Of a DNA stretch of 64,000 nt, positions 25,829-34,142 are shown piece after piece. The translations under genes were made by a program, and so were the position numbers. Source of the DNA: Amycolatopsis acidicola (lineage in GTDB: Bacteria > Actinomycetota > Actinomycetes > Mycobacteriales > Pseudonocardiaceae); assembly GCF_007713735.2 (NCBI RefSeq), contig NZ_VMNW02000002.1, positions 1-64,000 on the forward strand. Reading direction: 5' to 3'. The notes under the pieces are model-generated. The model was not told the origin of the DNA, did no database searches, and worked only from the letters and a program-made list of their open reading frames with translations. Positions within the stretch are counted from its first letter, which is position 1, and each line of letters opens with the position of its first letter.

Positions 25829-25871
25829 CAATGGTCACTTCGAGTGCTCCACTGGCTGCCAATGGTCACTT
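25829..25871. repeat. Direct repeat CAATGGTCACTT before the NfeD gene
   Basis: CAATGGTCACTT occurs at 25829-25840 and again at 25860-25871, 31 bp apart (three helical turns), with a further GGTCAC at 25822-25827. The second copy ends 18 bp before the NfeD start codon. The spacing on one face of the helix suggests a regulator site or a promoter duplication. Confidence 0.45.
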
Positions 25872-25889
25872 TCTGCCACGATAGGCGCC

Positions 25890-26321
25890 ATGACACCGGC
25901 GCTGATCTGGCTCGTCGTGGCCGTCGCACTCATGGCGGCCGAGGTCGTGTCCGGTGACCTGGTCCTCCTCATGCTCGGCGGCGGCGCGCTCTTCGGCGCC
26001 GGCGCGGCGCTGATCACCGGGAACGTGATCATCGACGTGATCGTCTTCGGGGTGGCGTCGGCGGCGCTGCTGTGGCTGGCGCGCCCCGCGCTGAAACGCC
26101 GGTTCCTGCACGGCCCCGACATCAAGACGGGAACCGAGGCGCTGGTCGGCTCCAAGGGCGTCGTGGTGTCCGCCGTGGACGGTGACAGTGGCCAGGTGAA
26201 GCTGGGCGGCGACGTGTGGAGCGCGCGCAGCCTCGCCGAAGGACAGCGCATCGAACCCGGCACCAAGGTGACCGTGGTACAGATAGCGGGCGCCACGGCC
26301 GTGGTGTCCCCGGACCTATGA
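25890..26321 (+). CDS. NfeD family membrane protein
   Basis: A 143-residue protein with three N-terminal hydrophobic helices (LIWLVVAVALMAAEVVSGDL, LLMLGGGALFGAGAALIT, NVIIDVIVFGVASAALLWLA) and a C-terminal OB-fold domain (TEALVGSKGVVVSAVDGDSG through VTVVQIAGATAVVSPDL). NfeD proteins partner with SPFH/stomatin proteins in membrane microdomains, and the SPFH gene follows after 28 bases. This is the short NfeD form without the protease domain. Confidence 0.9.
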   Translation: MTPALIWLVVAVALMAAEVVSGDLVLLMLGGGALFGAGAALITGNVIIDVIVFGVASAALLWLARPALKRRFLHGPDIKTGTEALVGSKGVVVSAVDGDSGQVKLGGDVWSARSLAEGQRIEPGTKVTVVQIAGATAVVSPDL

Positions 26322-26349
26322 GCAAGCAACCTGCAGACTGGGAGAGAAG

Positions 26350-27783
26350 TTGGGTACCGCAGCCGTCATAGTCGTTGTGGTCATCGCCTTGTTCGTGATC
26401 ATCACCATCGCCAAGGCGATCATGGTGGTCCCGCAGGCCCAGTCGGCGGTGATCGAGCGGCTCGGCAGATTCCGCACCGTCGCCTCGCCGGGCCTGAACT
26501 TCCTGGTTCCGTTCCTGGACAAGGTGCGCGCCCGGATCGATCTGCGCGAGCAGGTGGTCTCGTTCCCGCCGCAGCCGGTGATCACCGAGGACAACCTGAC
26601 GGTCTCCATCGACACCGTCGTCTACTTCCAGGTCACCGACTCGCGCGCCGCGGTGTACGAGATCTCCAACTACATCGTCGGTGTCGAGCAGCTGACCACC
26701 ACCACGCTGCGGAACGTGGTCGGCGGCATGACGCTGGAGCAGGCGCTGACCTCCCGCGACCAGATCAACAGCCAGCTGCGCGGGGTGCTCGACGAGGCCA
26801 CCGGCCGCTGGGGCATCCGCGTCGCGCGCGTCGAGCTCAAGGCGATCGACCCGCCGCCGTCGATCCAGGACTCGATGGAGAAGCAGATGCGCGCGGACCG
26901 GGAGAAGCGCGCGATGATCCTCAACGCCGAAGGTCAGCGGGAAGCCGCGATCAAGACGGCGGAGGGCCAGAAGCAGTCCCAGATCCTCGCCGCGGAAGGC
27001 CAGAAGCAGGCCACGATCATGGCCGCGGAGGCGGACAGGCAGTCCCGTATCCTGCGTGCCCAGGGTGAACGCGCCGCCCGCTACCTGCAGGCGCAGGGCC
27101 AGGCGAAGGCGATCGAGAAGGTGTTCGCCGCGGTGAAGGCGGGCCGCCCGACGCCGGAGGTGCTGGCCTACCAGTACCTGCAGACGCTGCCGCAGATGGC
27201 GCAGGGCGACGCGAACAAGGTGTGGCTGGTGCCCAGCGACTACGGCAACGCGCTGCAGCAGTTCGCCCGCGCGTTCGCCAAGCAGGACGACGACGGCGTG
27301 TTCCGCTACGAGCAGCCCTCCGACGAGGGCGTCAAGCCCCCGACCTTCGACGACGACGAGGTCTCGTCCTGGTTCGACACCTCCACCGACCCGCGGATCG
27401 CCGAGGCGGTGCGGGAGGCGGAAAAGGTGGCGCGCCAGGAGGTTCCGGGTCCGCTGGGTTCGGCGACCAGCCCGGCGCCCCCGGCGTCGAACATCCTGCG
27501 CGGCAAGCCTTCCACGCCCCCGGCGCCGATCGACGAGCCGCCCGCCGCGCCGGAGCCGGAAGACCCGCAGACGGTCAAGCAGCAGCCGCCCCAGACGCCG
27601 CCCGCGCCGCCGGCACCGCCGCAGGCGCAGCAGCAGAACCCGAACCTGCCGCTGCGCAACCCTGGCCAGCACTACACGCCGCCGATCAGCCCGTACCCGA
27701 CGCAGCAGCCGCCGCAGAACCCGGGACAGCCGGGTCAGCAGGGCCCGGGCAGTGGCCCGTTCCCGCAGCCGCCGCAGCAGTAG
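26350..27783 (+). CDS. SPFH/stomatin-like (band 7) membrane protein
   Basis: A 477-residue protein: one N-terminal membrane helix (AVIVVVVIALFVIITIAKAI), band-7 domain (about 25-190) with VPQAQSAVIERLGRF, PGLNFLVPFLDKVRARIDLR and DNLTVSIDTVVYFQVTD, then a helical stretch rich in the repeat EGQKQS/EGQKQA (about 195-250). From about residue 370 the tail is Pro/Gln-rich and probably disordered, longer than in most stomatin-like proteins. The TTG at 26350 has GGGAGAGAAG directly upstream. Paired with NfeD; likely organises membrane domains and protein quality control. Confidence 0.9.
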   Translation: MGTAAVIVVVVIALFVIITIAKAIMVVPQAQSAVIERLGRFRTVASPGLNFLVPFLDKVRARIDLREQVVSFPPQPVITEDNLTVSIDTVVYFQVTDSRAAVYEISNYIVGVEQLTTTTLRNVVGGMTLEQALTSRDQINSQLRGVLDEATGRWGIRVARVELKAIDPPPSIQDSMEKQMRADREKRAMILNAEGQREAAIKTAEGQKQSQILAAEGQKQATIMAAEADRQSRILRAQGERAARYLQAQGQAKAIEKVFAAVKAGRPTPEVLAYQYLQTLPQMAQGDANKVWLVPSDYGNALQQFARAFAKQDDDGVFRYEQPSDEGVKPPTFDDDEVSSWFDTSTDPRIAEAVREAEKVARQEVPGPLGSATSPAPPASNILRGKPSTPPAPIDEPPAAPEPEDPQTVKQQPPQTPPAPPAPPQAQQQNPNLPLRNPGQHYTPPISPYPTQQPPQNPGQPGQQGPGSGPFPQPPQQ

Positions 27784-27794
27784 CCGACAGCGCG

Positions 27795-27836
27795 AGCGCC
27801 CCCTCTCCCATACCGGGCGAGGGGGCGCTTTCGTTT
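27795..27836 (+). terminator. Intrinsic terminator after the SPFH gene
   Basis: AGCGCCCCCTC (27795-27805) pairs perfectly with GAGGGGGCGCT (27819-27829) across a 13-base loop, followed by TTTCGTTT. It starts 11 bases after the SPFH stop and also faces the convergent MHS transporter gene, whose stop is at 27859. Confidence 0.85.
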
Positions 27837-27858
27837 GTGCCGTAAGGGAAACCGGCAG

Positions 27859-29205
27859 TCACGTGCGGGCGTAGGTGGCGTCGTCGGTGATGTCCGCGCG
27901 GGAGCGGTCCTTCAGCGCCGCCACGCACAACACCGTCACCACGGCCGAAAGCACGATGTACGCCGAGATCGAGTACGGCGTGCCGGTGACCTGCAGCAGC
28001 CAGGTCGCGAGCAGGGGAGCGGGCCCGCCGGCGAACACCGACGCGAGCTGGTACCCGAGCCCGGCGCCGCCGTAGCGCAGGTGCGTCGGGAAGCTTTCGC
28101 CGATGAGCGCGGCCTGCGGACCGTACTGCAGCGCGTGCGCGAGCAGCGACACGATCACCGCCACGAAGATCACGACGTGCCCGCCGGTCTTGAGCAGCGC
28201 GAAGTACGGGAACGCGATCAAGCCGGTCAGCACCGCGCCGGTGAGGTAGACCCGTTTCCGGCCGAACTTGTCCGACAGCTGCGAGAAGTACGGGATCGTG
28301 AACAGCTCGAGCGCCGCCGCGACGAGCACGGCGTTGAGCACGAACGTCTTCGAGTAGTGGTGCTGCGCCACCACGTACACGAGCACGTAGCTGGTGAACA
28401 GGTAGAACGGCATCTGCTCGCTGAAGCGCACGCCCGCGGACAACAGGATCTCGCGCCAGTGGTGCTTGACGGCGTCGACCACCGGGCTGCGCGAGACCCG
28501 CTTCGCCGCGACGACGGCGGCGAACATCGGGGTTTCCAGGATCCGCAACCGGATCACCAGCCCGACGGCGACCAGCACGAAGCTGAGCAGGAACGGGATC
28601 CGCCAGCCCCAGGAGCTGAACGCGGAGTCCGACAGCACCGCCGACAGCAGTGTCATCCCGCCGGTGCCCAGCACGAGCCCGACCGGCACGCCGATCTGCG
28701 CGAAACTGCCGAGCAGCCCGCGTTTGCGCTGGTTGCCCCATTCCATCGCGAGCAGCACCGAGCCGCTCCACTCACCGCCGATCGCGATGCCCTGGACGAG
28801 CCGCAGCACCACCAGCAGGATCGGCGCGGCGATTCCGAGCGTCGCCGCGCCCGGCAGCACGCCGACCAGGCCGGACGCGATGCCCATCAGCAGCAGGGTC
28901 ACCACGAGCGTGACCTTGCGGCCGATCCGGTCGCCCCAGTATCCGAAGATCGCCGCGCCGACCGGGCGCGCGGCGAACCCGACCGCATACGTGGCGAAGG
29001 ACTGCATCGCGCCCGCGTAACTGCTCGACGCGGGGAAGAACAGGTGCGGGAAGATCAACGCCGCGGCCGTGTTGTAGAGGAAGAAGTCGTACCACTCGAT
29101 GGTGGTGCCGATGGCACTGGCGAACGCCGCGCGGCGGACCTGGGTCCGCTTCTCGGTCTCCTGTGCCTTGACCACCTTGTCGGCTTCGTGGGGGTCGAGA
29201 GCCAT
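27859..29205 (-). CDS. MFS transporter, metabolite:H+ symporter (MHS) family
   Basis: A 448-residue 12-helix transporter of the MHS subgroup, which takes up dicarboxylates, betaine, shikimate and similar compounds. Seen: SAIGTTIEWYDFFLYNTAAA in helix 1, FGYWGDRIGRKVTLV (MFS motif A), RLVQGIAIGGEWSGSVLLAM, and the second-half copy LSDKFGRKRVYLTG. The ATG at 29205 has AAAGGAG upstream; the frame extends another 38 codons without similarity. Divergent from a TetR gene 134 bp away, which is the likely regulator. Substrate unknown. Confidence 0.9.
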   Translation of the reverse strand: MALDPHEADKVVKAQETEKRTQVRRAAFASAIGTTIEWYDFFLYNTAAALIFPHLFFPASSSYAGAMQSFATYAVGFAARPVGAAIFGYWGDRIGRKVTLVVTLLLMGIASGLVGVLPGAATLGIAAPILLVVLRLVQGIAIGGEWSGSVLLAMEWGNQRKRGLLGSFAQIGVPVGLVLGTGGMTLLSAVLSDSAFSSWGWRIPFLLSFVLVAVGLVIRLRILETPMFAAVVAAKRVSRSPVVDAVKHHWREILLSAGVRFSEQMPFYLFTSYVLVYVVAQHHYSKTFVLNAVLVAAALELFTIPYFSQLSDKFGRKRVYLTGAVLTGLIAFPYFALLKTGGHVVIFVAVIVSLLAHALQYGPQAALIGESFPTHLRYGGAGLGYQLASVFAGGPAPLLATWLLQVTGTPYSISAYIVLSAVVTVLCVAALKDRSRADITDDATYART

Positions 29206-29339
29206 GGTCACTCCTTTGTGACTGGGATCACTCTGGGGGTCAAGATGACTCACGGATCGGGTGATGTCCAGGCGGGAGGGACAATCACTTTCCGCGCTCG
29301 CCCGCCGGGGCCCGTTCACCAGGACATACGATTCCGGGC

Positions 29340-29951
29340 GTGCCTGAACCGAAACCTCTTCGTGCCGACGCCCGGCGTAACCGCGCGCGGGTGCTCGAGG
29401 CCGCGGAGACCGTGTTCGCGCGCGACGGGACGAGCGCGCCCACCGAGGAGGTGGCGAAGGAGGCCGGGGTCGGCGTGGGCACGGTGTTCCGCCATTTCCC
29501 CACGAAGGAGGCCTTGCTCGAGGCCGTGCTGCTGGAGCGGATGCGCCGCTTCGCCGCCGACGCCGCCGCGTGGGCGGAGGCCGACGAGCCGGGCGCGGCG
29601 TTCTTCGCGTTCCTGAGCCAATGGGCCGATATGGCCGCGACCAAGAACGCTTACGCCGACGCGCTCGCTGCGGCCGGGGCGCGCCTGCCGCGCCTCGGGG
29701 CGGAAGTCGGCGCCGCCGTGCGGGAGGCGTTGCACGCTCTGCTGAGCCGCGCGCAGGAAGCGGGCGCTGTCCGTGAAGACGTCGGCGTCACCGAGCTGAT
29801 CGCGTTGATGGTCGGCACTTCCCGTGCGGCCGAGCACCTCGGCGACGACCCCGCGTTGCGGCAGCGGACGCTGGAGATCGTGTTCGACGGGCTGCGCCCG
29901 GCCGGGGTCAGGCCGGGGCGATCGGCGCGAGGGCCGGGCGCTTCGGCCTGA
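29340..29951 (+). CDS. TetR/AcrR family transcriptional regulator
   Basis: A 203-residue TetR-type regulator. The helix-turn-helix is clear: RVLEAAETVFARDGTSAPTE then VAKEAGVGVGTVFRHFPTKE. The C-terminal half contains LIALMVGTSRAAEHLGDDP, as in the common SbtR-like C-terminal domain. GTG start at 29340. Divergent from the MHS transporter, which it probably represses. Its last 44 bases overlap the convergent SGNH hydrolase gene. Confidence 0.88.
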   Translation: MPEPKPLRADARRNRARVLEAAETVFARDGTSAPTEEVAKEAGVGVGTVFRHFPTKEALLEAVLLERMRRFAADAAAWAEADEPGAAFFAFLSQWADMAATKNAYADALAAAGARLPRLGAEVGAAVREALHALLSRAQEAGAVREDVGVTELIALMVGTSRAAEHLGDDPALRQRTLEIVFDGLRPAGVRPGRSARGPGASA

Positions 29952-30672
29952 CCGTGTCGCCGGAGGACTCGCCGCGGAGGCGCCTGCCGATCCACGGCAG
30001 CGCGTGTTCCCGCGCCCAGTTCAGGTTTTCCGCGCGCCGGCGCTTGGGATCCACCCACGGTTTGGGGCCGAGTTCGGCGGGCGCGAGCTTGTGCGGCGCC
30101 CCGAGCACGTCGAGTACGGCGATCGCGACCTCGGTGTGGCCGAGGGCGTTGAGGTGCAGCCGGTCGGCCGACCACATCCGCCGGTCGCGCAGCCGGCGCA
30201 TGGCCCACATGTCCACGACCAGCGCGCCGTGGCGGGCGGCGAGCACGCGGATGTGCTCGTTGTAGATGGCCGTGCGGCCGCGCATCTTCCGGAACAGCGG
30301 GTCCTCGACGCCGTCGACACCGGTGAACAGCACCACCGTCGAGCCCGTCGCCGCGAGCCGGGCGACCGCGTCTTCGTAGGACGCGGTGAGCGCGTCGATG
30401 TCGACCTTGGGGCGCATCAGGTCGTTGCCGCCAGCGTAGAGGGTGACCAGGTCGGGCTCCAGCGCCAGCGCGGGTTCGAGCTGCTCGTCGAGCACCTGGC
30501 CGAGCAGCCTGCCGCGGATGGCGAGGTTGGCGTAGCGGAAGTCCGGCTCTCCGGCCGCCAGCTGCTCGGCGACCCGGTCGGCCCAGCCGCGCACCCCGTT
30601 CGGCCGGGCCGGGTCGTCGTCGCCCACGCCCTCGGTGAAGGAGTCCCCGATCGCCACTAAGCGCTTGCTCAT
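29908..30672 (-). CDS. SGNH/GDSL hydrolase family protein
   Basis: A 254-residue esterase/lipase-type hydrolase. Block I is VAIGDSFTEGVGD with catalytic Ser11; block III is LYAGGNDLM with Asn83; block V is SADRLHLN with Asp170 and His173. No signal peptide, so it is intracellular, and the C-terminal 60 residues are basic and extra to the fold. ATG at 30672 overlaps the upstream CGNR-type gene in ATGA. Confidence 0.9.
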   Translation of the reverse strand: MSKRLVAIGDSFTEGVGDDDPARPNGVRGWADRVAEQLAAGEPDFRYANLAIRGRLLGQVLDEQLEPALALEPDLVTLYAGGNDLMRPKVDIDALTASYEDAVARLAATGSTVVLFTGVDGVEDPLFRKMRGRTAIYNEHIRVLAARHGALVVDMWAMRRLRDRRMWSADRLHLNALGHTEVAIAVLDVLGAPHKLAPAELGPKPWVDPKRRRAENLNWAREHALPWIGRRLRGESSGDTVRPKRPALAPIAPA

Positions 30673-31190
30673 GTCCCCGACTCTATCCGGGCCCGGTGTC
30701 CCGCCACGTGCACCCTGGTCGCGCAGCGCGTGGAGCAGAACCGGCGGCGGCCGTTGCGGGAGGTGTCGACGAACACCTGTCCGCAGCCCTCGCGCGCGCA
30801 GACCCCGATGCGGTCCGGGTCCTCGCAGACCAGGTGGGCGAGGCCGCCCGCGGTGTAGGCGCGGGTGCGCTGTGCCCGCCCGGCTTGCTCGCTCGCGTAG
30901 TGCAGATGCGCCGGCAGCCCGTCGTGCCGGGAAACGTAAGGACGGCAAGCGGAATCGGCCAGCAGCTGGTTGACCAGCGCGACCCGGGTGTCCACATCGG
31001 ACGCTTCGAAGACCGGCCGCAGGCGTGCGCTCCAGGCGACGGCGTCGGCGGCTTCGGCCGCCGAGAGCGCGCTGATCGACATCCCGGCCTCGCGCATCAT
31101 CGCGAGCAGTTCGGCCGGCGGCGCGTCGCCGAGGTTGACCAGTCCGGCGGCCACTTGCGCGGCCGCGCCGCCGTAAGGGTTGAAATGCAC
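30669..31190 (-). CDS. ABATE/CGNR-type zinc finger protein (CATR variant)
   Basis: A 173-residue protein of the ABATE-CGNR architecture, putative stress-linked transcription factors. The N-terminal ABATE-like part begins HFNPYGGAAAQVAAGLVNLG; the C-terminal zinc finger is seen as CAREGCGQVFVDTSRNGRRR followed by FCSTRCATRVHVAGHR. The name-giving CGNR motif reads CATR here, but the four Cys ligands are kept. GTG start at 31190. The divergent small zinc-ribbon gene begins 25 bases away. Confidence 0.85.
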   Translation of the reverse strand: MHFNPYGGAAAQVAAGLVNLGDAPPAELLAMMREAGMSISALSAAEAADAVAWSARLRPVFEASDVDTRVALVNQLLADSACRPYVSRHDGLPAHLHYASEQAGRAQRTRAYTAGGLAHLVCEDPDRIGVCAREGCGQVFVDTSRNGRRRFCSTRCATRVHVAGHRARIESGT

Positions 31191-31215
31191 TTGGTCATTA
31201 CAGCACGCTGGACGC

Positions 31216-31383
31216 ATGCCGATCCAGTGCCCCTCCTGTGGCTGCCCCGTCGCCGAGCTGATCGCCCGTTCCGGCCACAGTTCGTCGGACGGCGCCGTTC
31301 GGTACCATCGCTGCGTCTGTGGCCGCTGGCTGATCGAGGTGAACGGAACCCTCGTGGCCTCGGCCGGAAGCGGAGGGTCATGA
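31216..31383 (+). CDS. Small zinc-ribbon protein, 55 residues
   Basis: A short protein with two Cys pairs, CPSC near residue 5 and CVC near residue 34, forming a typical zinc ribbon around a His/Ser-rich centre (RSGHSSSDGAVRYHR). No other domain. ATG at 31216; the stop overlaps the patatin ATG by four bases (ATGA), indicating coupled translation with the phospholipase-like gene. Confidence 0.7.
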   Translation: MPIQCPSCGCPVAELIARSGHSSSDGAVRYHRCVCGRWLIEVNGTLVASAGSGGS

Positions 31384-32219
31384 CCCGGCGTGGGTTGGTG
31401 CTCGGTGGCGGCGGCGTGGCCGGGATCGCTTGGGAGACAGGGCTTCTGGCCGGGCTGAGTGAGAGCGGCGTGCAGGCCGCCGACGCGGACCGGGTGATCG
31501 GGACGTCCGCCGGTTCCACCGTCGCGGCGCAGCTGACCAGCGGCGTGCCGCTGCAGGAGCTGTACGACAGGCAGGCGGATCCCGCGCTGCAGACGCGAGA
31601 ACTGGTCGCGGATCTGGATCCGGCCGTGGCCGAGCAGATGTTCGGCGCGGCGCTCCAGGAGGACACGGACCCGGCCGCGCTCCGCAGGCGGATCGGGGCT
31701 CTCGCGCTCGCCGCGCCGACGGTGTCCGAGGCCGAACGCCGTGAGGTGATCGAAGCCCGGCTTCCCGTGCACGCCTGGCCGGAGACCGACCTGCGGATCG
31801 TGGCGGTGGACGCGGCCACGGGCGAACCGCGGGTCTTCGACCGCGAATCCGGGGTCGGCCTGGTGGACGCGGTCGCCGCGAGCTGCGCCGTCCCGGGCAC
31901 GTGGCCGCCGGTGACCATCGGCGGCGCCCGCTACATCGACGGCGGGGTGCGGTCGATGGAGAACGCGGACCTCGCCTCCGGCTGCGAGCGGGTGCTGGTG
32001 CTGAAGGCGATGACGGTGCCGGACGTGCACGAGCTCGACGACCAGGTGGCCGCCTTGCGGGCGGAAGGCAGCACGGTCACGGTGGTCGAGCCGGACGAGG
32101 CGTCGCTGGAAGCGCTCGGGATCAACCCGCTCGACCCCGCGGTGCGCGGCCCGGCCGCGAAGGCGGGTTTCGCTCAGGGGCAGGCGTTGGCTGTGCTGCT
32201 GGCCGTGTTCTGGCGCTGA
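31380..32219 (+). CDS. Patatin-like phospholipase family protein
   Basis: A 279-residue patatin-type lipid acyl hydrolase. Oxyanion loop LVLGGGGVAGIAWE, nucleophile Ser43 in VIGTSAGSTVA, and catalytic Asp in RYIDGGVRSMENAD complete the Ser-Asp dyad. No signal peptide. Such proteins cleave membrane or storage lipids, and some act in bacterial defence, but there is no other defence gene adjacent. Coupled to the small zinc-ribbon gene. Confidence 0.9.
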   Translation: MTRRGLVLGGGGVAGIAWETGLLAGLSESGVQAADADRVIGTSAGSTVAAQLTSGVPLQELYDRQADPALQTRELVADLDPAVAEQMFGAALQEDTDPAALRRRIGALALAAPTVSEAERREVIEARLPVHAWPETDLRIVAVDAATGEPRVFDRESGVGLVDAVAASCAVPGTWPPVTIGGARYIDGGVRSMENADLASGCERVLVLKAMTVPDVHELDDQVAALRAEGSTVTVVEPDEASLEALGINPLDPAVRGPAAKAGFAQGQALAVLLAVFWR

Positions 32220-32220
32220 C

Positions 32221-32634
32221 TCAGTCGCCGGCGATCTTGTCCACGGCGATGGTGAGCACCCCGTGGTCGAGGTTCGCCTGAATGGTCCGCGGGTCGGCGC
32301 TCAGGGGCAGGGTGCTGCGGTAGCAGAACCGCCCGCATCGCCGCGCGCAGCCCTGCTCGGGTACTTCGCCGCTGACGCACAGGTCCCGTTCCCTCAGCTC
32401 GACCACCACGTCGGCGCAGCGCGCGCCGGGAAGGTCGACCTCGAAGACGAAGGTCAGGTCGGTCTCCTGGATCCAGACCGCCGGTTTCCAGGTGCCCGGC
32501 GTGGCCCAGCCCGGCGAGAGCACCGGGCGCATCCGTTCGGCGAACTCGGTCAGCAGGGACAGCGGCTCTGGCGGGAGGGAGGTGCAGGGTTCGGGCGGTT
32601 CGCCCGCCCGCCGTACCGGTACGTATTCGTTCAT
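32221..32634 (-). CDS. Hsp20/alpha-crystallin family small heat shock protein
   Basis: A 137-residue small heat shock protein. The alpha-crystallin domain runs from WIQETDLTFVFEVDLPGARC through RDLCVSGEV, FCYRSTLPLSADPRTIQANL and HGVLTIAVDKIAGD. The usual IXI tail is missing: the protein ends right after the domain. A Cys-rich insertion (EQGCARRCGRFC) between strands 5 and 6 is unusual. The ATG at 32634 overlaps the STAS gene stop, so they are coupled. Confidence 0.88.
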   Translation of the reverse strand: MNEYVPVRRAGEPPEPCTSLPPEPLSLLTEFAERMRPVLSPGWATPGTWKPAVWIQETDLTFVFEVDLPGARCADVVVELRERDLCVSGEVPEQGCARRCGRFCYRSTLPLSADPRTIQANLDHGVLTIAVDKIAGD

Positions 32635-32996
32635 CGGTCCTGCTTCCGTTGAGGAGGCGCCGCGGCGACGGGGACGGGCGGCACGACGTCCAGCACGATG
32701 CCCCGGTGGCGGGCCAGCAGCCTGGCCAGCGAGATCGCCGAAGCCCCGTCGGCGTCCAGGATGTCCACTTCGGACAGATCGAGGACGACGCGGCACAGGG
32801 CGCTGCGCAGCCTGCTGGTGAGCAGCTCGGTCAGGCGCGGCGCGGTGTCGCGGCTCAGCTCGCCGGCCGCGGTGACCACGGCCGTGTCCGGACGCGGCCT
32901 GCGCACCGAAAGCCGGAGCCGGTGCGGGCACAGGGGTTCACCGCCGCGTTGGCCCGGGAACATGGTCAGCGGATGCGAGAATCGTGCGGCTGTCAC
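32631..32996 (-). CDS. STAS domain protein (anti-anti-sigma-like)
   Basis: A 121-residue STAS protein. The fold is seen as TAVVTAAGELSRDTAPRLTE, CRVVLDLSEVDILDADGASA, ISLARLLARHRGIVLDV. The Ser phosphorylated in SpoIIAA-type proteins corresponds to the DGASAIS region. GTG at 32996 is the longest start; an ATG at 32963 is possible. It precedes and overlaps the Hsp20 gene, suggesting partner-switch control of a general stress response. Confidence 0.8.
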   Translation of the reverse strand: MTAARFSHPLTMFPGQRGGEPLCPHRLRLSVRRPRPDTAVVTAAGELSRDTAPRLTELLTSRLRSALCRVVLDLSEVDILDADGASAISLARLLARHRGIVLDVVPPVPVAAAPPQRKQDR

Positions 32997-33279
32997 GGGT
33001 GGCGCCTCCTGGGGCCGCCGCGGCAGCGGGTACGGGACAGCCGATCAAGAGCGGTCGCGGAGCCCGCCTGGACGGCGGCGCGGGATGTACGTCGGCGACG
33101 GCTTCCGGTTGAACCGTGCCGTTCAGTGTACGGGAAATCACACACCGGCGGCAGGGCTCCGGAGCCATGCCCCCTCCTTGACCAGCGGGGGCGGCGAATT
33201 CCACCGCCGTGGAACGATCTTCCCCGCACCCGCGTCGGTAACGGAAGTACCGGACAATAGCGGGGAAAGGGTGCATTTC

Positions 33280-34098
33280 GTGGACGACGACGCGTGGCCG
33301 GAGACCGTCAACGGATGGGAGCTGTTCAGGAGCGGCCCCATCGAAAACTACCGCAGGCGGCTGGCGAACCAGGTCACGGTCACCGCGCGATGGGAGAACG
33401 GCCGCGGGACGGTGAGCGCGCACGTCGAGACATTCGCACTCGGCCGCGAACTGACCCGCAGCCGCACGGAGTTCACGGACAAGGACGCGTTCTGGACCGC
33501 CGCGCGGTGCGTGCTGGACATGGCCGCGAACCTGCCGTCGCTGGGGGCAGGCCACGAAAGCCCGGCGGAGTCGGTGTTGTGCGGGGAGGTCGCCGGGCAC
33601 GTCGAGGCCGAGCCGGGGACCAATGGGACTCCCGAGGCGGAGCTGACGTTCACGCTGACCGACGGCCGTTCGGTCACCCTGATCATGTCCGACGAGCAGG
33701 CCGACGACCTGACCTCCGCGATCTGGCGGCTGGACAAGCACGTGTGGTCCGAACAGCGTGACGAGGACGAAGACGAGGACTACGAGGACGAGGACGACGT
33801 GGTGGTCGATCCCGCGGACGTGCCCGAGGTCGGCGATGTCCGGTCCACGCCCGACACCGGCCACGACGTGGCGACCGTGCTGGAGTCGCAGTTCGGCGTC
33901 ACCGAGGACTTCCTGATGGCGCACCTGGACTTCTCGGCGATGATCGTCGTCGGGGAGCCCGCGGTGAGCACGCTGATCGCGCGCGGCGCCGAGCTGACGT
34001 CCGCGCTCGCGCCCCGCTGGTACCCGGTGGTCGCGAACCGGCCGGGGGAGCAGTGGGTCGTCCTGCGCCGCACCGGCGTGTTTTACGGCGACGAGTGA
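33280..34098 (+). CDS. Hypothetical protein with acidic linker
   Basis: A 272-residue soluble protein with no recognised domain. An N-terminal mixed alpha/beta part (WELFRSGPIENYRRRLANQV; VTARWENGRGTVSAHVETFA), a centre with DGRSVTLIMSDEQADDLTSA, then a strongly acidic linker (DEDEDEDYEDEDD near residues 165-178), and a C-terminal domain, TVLESQFGVTEDFLMAHLDF onward. GTG at 33280 was preferred over 33271 because of GGGGAAAGG nine bases upstream. It starts the accessory-looking stretch. Confidence 0.65.
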   Translation: MDDDAWPETVNGWELFRSGPIENYRRRLANQVTVTARWENGRGTVSAHVETFALGRELTRSRTEFTDKDAFWTAARCVLDMAANLPSLGAGHESPAESVLCGEVAGHVEAEPGTNGTPEAELTFTLTDGRSVTLIMSDEQADDLTSAIWRLDKHVWSEQRDEDEDEDYEDEDDVVVDPADVPEVGDVRSTPDTGHDVATVLESQFGVTEDFLMAHLDFSAMIVVGEPAVSTLIARGAELTSALAPRWYPVVANRPGEQWVVLRRTGVFYGDE

Positions 34099-34142
34099 CC
34101 GGCTGGACCGGTACCGTGACGGCGCTGGAGTCAGGAGGCCAC

